NCBI RefSeq assembly: GCF_000002985.6
Contig: NC_003282.8
Span: 4,030,001 to 4,094,000, forward strand
Direction: 5' to 3'
Source: Caenorhabditis elegans
Lineage: Eukaryota; Nematoda; Chromadorea; Rhabditida; Rhabditidae
DNA: 64,000 bases
Positions within the stretch are counted from its first letter, which is position 1; every line of letters starts with the position of its first letter. Shown one piece after another: positions 56,225 through 64,000 of this stretch. The notes under the pieces are model-generated. The model did not search any database. It saw only the letters and a list, made by a program, of their open reading frames with translations, and was not told where the DNA came from. The translations under genes were made by a program, and so were the position numbers.

Positions 56225-59200
56225 ATGTCAGAACGTCTGGAGGTTTCTATAGAAGGAGAGGATGATTTCCCGTTTGATGAGGATAATATTCGTGAGTTTT
56301 AGCCAAAAAATTTAGGGGAATTTTGATTTTTTTTTTCCGAAGATATGTTAAAAATCGCTGAAATTTCGAATTTTTCCAGAAGAACTCGACCATTTCGACA
56401 TTGGAGAGGACGAGGATCCGGAGGAAGTTGCTCAGGAAGATGTAATATTAATTTATTATCGGTTTCTTCAGTTTTCCAACAAAAAGTCTATTTTTAGGCC
56501 GGCGTCTGGCAGGAAAGGGTCCCATTAACCCGTCAAAAGCGGAAACAAGTCCTCAGAAAGCCTGGAAGGAAGCGGACAGGAGAGTGAGTGGATTCTAAGC
56601 CTAAAAACTGCCTAAAAATCAATAAAATTCCAGAATAATCCATATTCCGAAGCGTCAGCCTCCACGGGCGGTCCGAGTGAAGTCATATCAACAATATGAC
56701 GCGTTTGACGAGCTCGTGGAGCAAGATTTGGATGATTCTGATCCAGAAGTTATGGATGACGATGGAGGTAGATTTTCAAAGGGAAAAATGCTGAAATTCT
56801 GGAATTTTTCGCTAAAAACTGTAATTTTTCAATTTTTCAGAGCCTTCAACCTCGAAAACCTGGAGAATATTCGTCAGAAAAGATGGTTCGGGAATGCATT
56901 TCGATTGGCCAATTTTCATGGATTCGGCTGTTTCTCTCAAAGGTTTTGGCTGAAAATTGGAGAAAATCACTGAAAATTCGCTGAAAAAATCGATAAAAGT
57001 ACTGGAGAACGCCCGATTTTCAGTGGAAAACGCCGAAAATCCGAGAATTTAGGTGTAAATTCGCTAAAAATTGCTGAAAATCACTGAAAATTCGCTAAAA
57101 ATCTGTGATTTTCGTGTAATTTTCAGATTTTCATCTCAAAATCGCTGCTGAATATTGGCAATTTTTGAGTTAATTCCTAGGATTTTAATCTGGAAATCTT
57201 TGAAAATCCGAGATTTTTGAGAAATTTATCTAGAAATCAAAAAAATAAGTGAATTTCCTTGAAAATTTGTAAATTTTACCTAAAAATCGTTGAAAATCGG
57301 TTAGAATTCTTGAGTTTCAATGAAAAATTGCTTATAATTCTGAAAAATCCAAAAATTTCAATGAAAATTCGCTGAAAATCCGAGAATTTTAGTTCAAATA
57401 GGCTTAAAAAAACAATAAAAATTCTGAAATAATAGTTGAAAATTGCTGAAAATGACATAAAATTCAAGATTTTCAGTGGAAATTCTCTTAAAATCAGTTA
57501 ATTTTTCACAAAATTCCATTATTTTTTGCTTAAAAAACTTTAAAAGTACTCAAAATTCTCACTAAAATCCAATTTTTAATGAAAATTTTACAAAAAAAAT
57601 CTTTAAAAATCCAGGAAAGCTGCAAAAATTGTAATTTTTTCGGGGTTTTCACCAAATTTTTAATCGATTTTCTACATATTTCACATATTTTCGACTGGAA
57701 CAGTTTCTAAAAATCCTATAAATGACCGTTTTCCAAAACGATTTGTGAATTTTTCCCCAAAAAAAGGAATTTTGGACAGAATTTCACTTGAAATTAGCTT
57801 CGAAAATTCAAAAATCGTATTAGAAACGGTCATTTAAAGGATTTTTAGAAACATTTTCCTGTCGAAAATCTGTGAAATATTTAGAAAATCGAATAAAAAA
57901 TTGGTGAAAACCCCGAAAAAATTACAATTTTTGCAGCTTTCCTGGATTTTTAAAGATTTTTTTTGTAAAATTTTCATTAAAAATTGGATTTTAGTGAGAA
58001 TTTTGAGTACTTTTAAAGTTTTTTAAGCAAAAAATAATGGAATTTTGTGAAAAATTAACTGATTTTAAGAGAATTTCCACTGAAAATCTTGAATTTTATG
58101 TCATTTTCAGCAATTTTCAACTATTATTTCAGAATTTTTATTGTTTTTTTAAGCCTATTTGAACTAAAATTCTCGGATTTTCAGCGAATTTTCATTGAAA
58201 TTTTTGGATTTTTCAGAATTATAAGCAATTTTTCATTGAAACTCAAGAATTCTAACCGATTTTCAACGATTTTTAGGTAAAATTTACAAATTTTCAAGGA
58301 AATTCACTTATTTTTTTGATTTCTAGATAAATTTCTCAAAAATCTCGGATTTTCAGAGATTTCCAGATTTAAATCCTAGGAATTAACTCAAAAATTGCCA
58401 ATATTCAGCAGCGATTTTGAGATGAAAATCTGAAAATTACACGAAAATCACAGATTTTTAGCGAATTTTCAGTGATTTTCAGCAATTTTTAGCGAATTTA
58501 CACCTAAATTCTGGGATTTTCGGCGTTTCAATAACAATTGGATTTTAGTGAGAATTTTGAATAATTTTGAAGGTTTTTTAAGCAACAAATAATGGAATTT
58601 CCCGATTTTCCCCCAATTTTTAACGCAATTTCTTTCCAGACGTGGTAAATTTTATTTCAACAGACGCCTCCGAGATCCCAAAATCATTAATTTGTACGTC
58701 AATTCCACAGGAATTCACAAATACTGGAACATTTATAATTCATCTGGAAGAAGGATTATTAAAAGAAGAAATATGTAATGATGGACTCGGAACATGGAAT
58801 TCTGCACAAATGTTTGTTAGAAAATATGTACTTGGAGTTGGAAGAGCCCGCCCGTTGATGACACAGAAAAATGACCATAATTTGAAGGTAGAAATGCGGA
58901 AATTTGCAAAAAATTGAAAAAAAAATTATGAGAAAAAGCTTTAAAAATAACCTAAAATCGCAAAAAAAATCCGGAAAATTGACTTAAAAATCGCTAAAAA
59001 TGATTAAAAAAATTGTTCAAATTTCACACTTTTTATGCAAAATGTGTGTGCAAAAATCGTTTTAAAATTTTAGAAATTGGCTTGAAAATTGCTTAAAATT
59101 TTGAACAATTTTACTAAAAGTCGCTGTAAAAATTGCCCGAGAATGCAGAAAATTCATTAAAAATCGTAGTTTAGTGCAGAAATTGACTGAAAATTGGGTA

Positions 59201-60882
59201 AAAACTGTAATTTTCCAGATAGTCTGCGAGCAATTCATCCATCCGGGAACCGATAGCCGTGGCGATTTTATTCGAAGGATTTATACAGGTTTACAGATTA
59301 TTTAAGCTGGAATAAGTTGTTGGAAGGAAAAAGGCATTTTTTTATCAAAAATCATTAAAAATGTGTGAGAAAATCCCGATTTTGGCAGGAAAAGTTACAT
59401 TTTTCACTGCGAAAATGCAGAATTTCCAAAAAAAAAATCACTTAGAATTTCGAATTTGCCAGATTTTTATTATTTTTGTCTGATTAAATTACATTTCTTT
59501 TATAATTTTATACATTTTTTCCTGCCTGAAAATGCTAAAATTTTCGATTTTTCCCCTCCAAAAAAAGTTTGAAAACCTTAAATTTGACAATTATTCTGGG
59601 TCTAAATAGTTTTTTTCGACTGTAAAATTCCAAAAAATTGCCTGAAATTTATGAAAAAAAAAATCGAATTTGTTGTGAAAAATACGAGTTTTTGTCAAAA
59701 AAAAACAAACCTTTAAAATAGCTAGAAATCGTATAATTTTTTCGATTTTTCCATGAAAAATCTGAAATTCTGTAAATTTTCCACCGATAAATTTGAAATT
59801 TTGTGAAGATTTTTAGGCAAGTTTCAGATCTCAAAACCCAAGCATTTTCCCCTAAAATCTTAAAATATAATACAATTTTCTCAGTTGGAAAATCAAAAAA
59901 AAAAATGCCTGAAATTTATTTTGTGTTGGAAAAAAATGGATTTTTTACCAAAAAATGACTGAAAAATTCGATTTTTCATATCAAAAACCCCGATTTCCCC
60001 TCCAAAATGCAGCACATTTTCATTTCAGGATTCGACAAAGATGAGCACATGATTCCATATGTAGTCATTTGTTATGAATGGATGGGACAACCACATCCAT
60101 TGACAGTTTATGAGGATCAAACTGAGAAACAAGCATTTGAGCAGATGACTTGGAAGGTTCGAAGCTGTTTGTGTTGGAGAAAACCGCGAAAATTTGAATT
60201 TTTCGTGTGAAAAAACGTGAAAATTTCGAAAAATTTGCCTTTAAAAACGGCTGAAACATCAATTTTTGACTTAAAAAACCTGAAAAAATGCAAGATTTTG
60301 TTCAAAAAGAGCTCGAAAAGAGCTTGAAAAAATCTGCATTTACGTGTGAAAAATTTGTGAAAATGCTCAAAATTTTCCTTTAAAAGGGGGTAAAAATCAA
60401 TTCCTCAACTGAAAAAAAAGCACGAAATTTCTAATTTTTACAGGAAAAAAAAAAAAAAAAAAAAGCTAAAAAACTGCCGAATTTTGCGATAAAAATAGAA
60501 AAATCTATTTCAAACATTTATTTTTAACCGGAAAGTTTTTAAATTTTCCAATTTCTTGAAAATCATGGCTAAAATTCGCAAAAAAGTGAAATTTGAACAT
60601 TTTTCATGGATTTTCAGTCCAAAAAAAATTGTCAAAAAATTTTGAGCAGCAAATTTGCCTCCAAAACTCGAATTTTCACTTCAAATTTGAATTTTTTTTC
60701 AATTTTTAATCATCTGTTTTTGCTCTCAGAAATGCTCAAATCCGGAGGATCAAGTACCGATTTTGGCTCGACACGGATGTGATTATAATTCGGCTGTAGC
60801 GATCCTCTTATCATCGGAAAAATGCACAAAGTGGGTGATTTTTAGTGGAAAAATGAGAGAAGATTTTAGAAAAATCGACTAA
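56225..60882 (+). CDS. Large nuclear-looking protein, acidic N-terminus, 3' end unresolved
   Basis: Nine exons join in phase: 56225-56291, 56380-56441, 56498-56583, 56634-56767, 56841-56942, 58640-58887, 59219-59288, 60029-60156 and 60730-60830. A trans-splice-type TTTTCAG lies 14 bases before the ATG. The N-terminus is acidic (EGEDDFPFDEDNI), followed by a basic NLS-like RQKRKQVLRKPGRKRTGEI, another acidic patch, then a conserved-looking region TWRIFVRKDGSGMHFDWPIF, EEICNDGLGTWNSAQMFVRK, YVVICYEWMGQPHPLTVYED. I do not recognise the domain. After 60830 a GTGGGT donor exists, but no in-frame acceptor was found before the window end. Without splicing the frame stops at 60880-60882. The gene may be 3'-incomplete here. 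Confidence 0.75.
57028..58528. repeat. 1.5-kb near-perfect palindrome in an intron
   Basis: The sequence AAACGCCGAAAATC at the left is matched by GATTTTCGGCGTTT at the right, and the arms pair around 57778 with very few mismatches. The 63-residue frames at 57276-57467 (minus) and 58089-58280 (plus) are identical. The central unpaired part is roughly 57735-57820. A direct repeat of part of the right arm (TTGGATTTTAGTGAGAATTT) follows at 58540-58600. It sits wholly in intron 5 of the acidic-N-terminus gene. No transposase or clear terminal motif. Confidence 0.88.
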
Positions 60883-62367
60883 AAATCTAGAAAATGTTGA
60901 AAATTACGAGAAATTCGATTTTTTTTAAATCCAAAGATTAAAAAAAAAACATTTCACCGAAAAAAAAAACGATTTTCAGCTGAAAATTACAGATTTAAGC
61001 CAAAATTTATTGGAAAATACACAATTTTTACTGAAATTTCATAATTTCTTATCACTAGTATCGACCCCACTTCCTGTCTGCAAATATTTGCTCAAAAACC
61101 TTCATTTTATCAATTATTTGATTAGAATTGCCGAGAAAAATATAGGAATATGTTGGAAAAGCATTAAAAATCACCTAAAACTGTTTTTTTTCTGAAAACA
61201 TCAAAATTTCGACTAAAAAAATTTTTTTTTTTTTTTTTGAAATTCTGAATTTTTCTGAGTAATTTCCAAAAAAAGTCTAAAAATTTTCTAGTTTTATTCC
61301 GAATTTTGTTTACATAAAAATAAAATAATTTTAAAAATTCAATCGATTTTCTAAAAAAAGAATATGGAAAAAAGATAATTTCAAAAAATTATTGACTTTA
61401 ACAAAGTATCGAAAAAATTGTTTTTTTTTAATTTTGTCAAAGTTTTGAAAAAAACGTTTTTCGAATTTTTCAAGAGACGTTATAATTTTTTTTTTTGTAA
61501 AAAAATAATTTTCTAAAGTAAGAGCCAAAAAATTCAATTTCTACGAAATTTAATCTATTTTCTAAAAAAAAAAAGGAAAAATTATAAATATTTGGAATAT
61601 TACCTCCCCTTCCAAATACGTTCCCCGAAATTTTATATTTTTCAGAAATTTGAAAAAAATTCAAAAATATGAATTTTTAAATTAAAATCTGAAAAAAAAA
61701 CGATTTTCCCCCAAATTCTTCTAAGAATCCCAAAATTATAGAAAAAGTGAAACTTTCACAATTTTTCACCAAAAAAAAAAATTGATTTTTATAAAAATTA
61801 CCAAAAAAAAACTTTTTCAATTGATTTTTGATTGAAAATCCCGTTTTTCGTTTTTTCTGATCTAAGAAAATCTACATTTTTCAAGTTTTTAAGCACTTTC
61901 CCCTCGGAAAAATAATCTTTTAGAAAATCCTTTTTTTTTCCTGTGAAAATTGCTATTTTTTGAGCATTTTTACCCCAATTTACTGAGAAAATCTACATTT
62001 TTCCATTTTTCAAGAACGATTTTTACCCCAAAAATTATGATTTTGCCAGAAAATCCCTTTTTCTCCTGTGAAAATTGCAATTTTTCCATAAAAATTCGTC
62101 GATTCTATTCTGAATATTGCTTTTTTAGTGATGAAAAAAATTCCGAAATTTACCAATTTTATGCAAACATTTTTTTTTTCGAAATTTAATCAATTTTCTG
62201 AAAAAGTGAAATTTTTTAGGTTTTATTTTTTAGAAAAATTTAAGAAAAATTCCAAAATAATCAATTTTGGTTAAAAACTGCATTTTATTTTATTGAAATC
62301 AGAAAAAAAATGACTTTTCCCCTAATTCTCCTAAAAAATTCCAAATTCCCCTCCCAAAAATACCCAA
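60883..62367. other. No gene seen
   Basis: Very A/T-rich sequence (long A and T runs, words such as GAAAATCC) that could be intron of the upstream gene. No exon with in-phase splice sites was identified. Confidence 0.4.
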
Positions 62368-63150
62368 CACTGCAACTTTTTTCGAACGAGGGACGAGGCA
62401 AAAAGGTTTCTAGGCCATGGCCGAAGGGCCGACAAATTTCAGCGGCCATTTATCTTGCTTTGTTTTCCGCCTGTTTTCTTTCGTTTTTCACCGATTTTTT
62501 CCGTTTTTTCTTATCAAAACAAATAAATAAATATTTTTTGCAGATGCTAAAACAATTTCCAAGTGAAAAAATTGTGAATTCAGTGGGCAAGTAGCAGTGA
62601 AAGTGGGCAATGTAATATGATGGATTACGTCTATACAAAACCCAAACTTTTTCTGAAACATGATATATATGCTTTTAAGATGCTGAAAGTACCTGATTTT
62701 CATAACGAGACAGCTAAAAAAGTTTTTAGATTTTCAAAATTCAACATTTTGTGCCAAAATCTCGACTTTTTTACCAAAAAAGTTGAATTTTGAAAATCTC
62801 AAAACTTTTTCAGCGGTCTCGTTATGAAAATCAGGTACTTTTAGCATCTAAACATCATATGTATCATGTTTGGGGAAAAGTTTAGGTTTTGTATTCCCGT
62901 AATCCATCATATTACATTGACCACTTTCACCGCTACTTGCCGGCTGAATTCACAATTTTTTCATCTGGAGATTATTTTAGCATTAACACAAAATATTTAT
63001 TTATCAGTTTTAATAAAAAAACACGGGAAAAATCGGCGAAAAACACAAGAAAACAAAGCAAGTACAAAATGTCGTAAAATGCGGTGTATTGTGTTCAAAC
63101 ACCGATTTTTCGCATTTTTTCTCAGCCCTCGTTCGAAAAAAGTTGCAGTG
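62368..63150. mobile_element. 0.78-kb foldback element
   Basis: The left end CACTGCAACTTTTTTCGAAC (with GAGGG) is inverted at the right end, CCCTCGTTCGAAAAAAGTTG then CAGTG. The arms pair through AATATGATGGATTACG against CGTAATCCATCATATT and AAAATCAGGTACTTTTAGCA against its inverse, to a centre near 62759. A 60-bp part after the left terminus (AAGGTTTCTAGGCCATGGCC) is unpaired. No ORF shows a transposase. Confidence 0.8.
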
Positions 63151-64000
63151 CCAAATGAGTCATTGTTATGGTGGCGACTATTAGCCACGTCATAGTGCAA
63201 AATGTCTGTCTGCCCCCGCCGTCTGCGTCTCTTTCTACTCCCCTCGTCTCTAACATCGATCCATCTCACCCCCAAGGCAAAGCCCTCTGCTGCCGCCGCC
63301 CGAACCTTTTTCTCTCGACACTCTCCTAATTTTCCGCACTATCTCGCACTCTGTGATATTTTCTGAAAACGAGAGAGACTGTCTCCGCCTGTCTGAGTCT
63401 CTCGCGCACACATAGATTTTTTGTTCGAAATAGAGGATATTTCGGTGTATTTCGCCATTTTTTTTCTCGTTGTTGGAATTTTTTGCGGGGAGCTTTAACG
63501 TCGGAAAAGAGCTCTGAAAATTGCAAATTCTCAGTTTTTTTTTTTGGGGAATTTAGCAAATTTCGTGAAATTTTTCCTTTTATTTAAATTAAGGAACAAT
63601 TTCTGAAAATGCTGATATATTTTCACTGAAAATCCACGAAATAAGTTCAGCTCACAGGCTTAAAGCTGAAGAAAATGCTCGAAAAAGAGCACTTTGCATG
63701 AAAATGCTACAATTTTCTGCCCGAAAAAATTGAAATTTCAATCATTTCTGAATTTTCAAGCAAGAAATTGTTTTTTCTGCGAAAAATCGGATTTTTGAGT
63801 GAATTTTTAGCTTTAAAGCAGCTCTGTGTGAATTTCCTGGATTTTTCACAGGAAAAATAACATACTATGAGATTTTCCCCCATTGTCTCAGTTCTTTTTC
63901 ACCGATTTTCGCTGAAAAATGAGCTCTGAGGCCGAAAAACTTTCGGAAAAGAGCATTTTACACTGGAAAATGTACGAAATGCTGTTGGAATTTGTAATTT
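63151..64000. other. CT-rich flank, no gene identified
   Basis: The segment 63205-63420 is rich in CTCT, GTCTG and CCGCC, resembling a promoter or outron of a gene beyond the right edge, possibly on either strand. No start codon with a credible frame was identified before 64000. Confidence 0.35.

Noticed and set aside
57276-58280. Two identical 63-residue proteins
   Set aside because: Same intronic palindrome read from each arm; AT-rich and Phe/Ile-biased.
1-64000. CRISPR array or bacterial-type operon
   Set aside because: All repeats are eukaryotic interspersed, satellite or foldback types; genes have spliceosomal introns.

Overview
The window looks like nuclear DNA of a Caenorhabditis nematode, most probably C. 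elegans. The reasons are short introns with TTTTCAG acceptors, AT-rich intergenic DNA, trans-splice-type acceptors just upstream of start codons, TTAGGC-type interstitial telomeric repeats, nematode-only gene families (warthog, F-box/FBA, Str-type chemoreceptor) and clear orthologues of cdc-73, pcn-1, wrt-5 and pqn-75. The gene set suggests an arm-like part of chromosome IV, but that is recall and was not checked. All multi-exon models were assembled by eye from splice sites and phase.

Layout. 1-10.3 kb has almost no recognisable genes. It holds tRNA-like remnants, a long array of a diverged AT-rich repeat (about 2.65-7.5 kb), one unrecognised acidic ORF (8.1-8.5 kb) and small foldback elements. 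10.3-21.6 kb is the conserved core: an unknown coiled-coil protein, cdc-73 (PAF1 complex), pcn-1 (PCNA, with E2F-like promoter sites) and wrt-5. 21.7-26.6 kb is repeat-rich, with a minisatellite, CAGGCAGG-type repeats and interstitial telomeric repeats.

26.6-43 kb is an accessory region. It holds a VWA-like extracellular protein gene that looks broken and carries a 1.4-kb palindromic element in an intron. Next comes an intact i-type lysozyme gene lying between inverted F-box/FBA gene fragments, then a Str-like chemoreceptor, and two tandem F-box genes (one frameshifted, one truncated). 43-53.2 kb is a cluster of small secreted-protein genes around the proline/glycine-rich pqn-75. It contains two cysteine-containing secreted proteins, a serine/glutamate-rich repeat protein, a 48-residue peptide and a pair of glycine-rich KKK-ending peptides. 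A thioredoxin-fold (nucleoredoxin-like) gene follows at 53.7-54.2 kb. 54.2-64 kb has a GGCAAATTGCCGG-type repeat field and one large acidic-N-terminus gene. One intron of that gene is a near-perfect 1.5-kb palindrome, and its 3' end could not be placed.

The core genes act in replication (pcn-1), transcription elongation (cdc-73) and epidermal development (wrt-5). The accessory genes fit environment-facing roles: bacterial cell-wall digestion, chemosensation, substrate-adaptor F-box proteins and secreted gland or epidermal peptides. The strongest oddities are the intronic palindromes, the lysozyme framed by inverted F-box remnants, the recent 276-bp duplication inside pqn-75, the broken VWA and F-box genes, and the paired glycine-rich peptide genes with a shared upstream motif.
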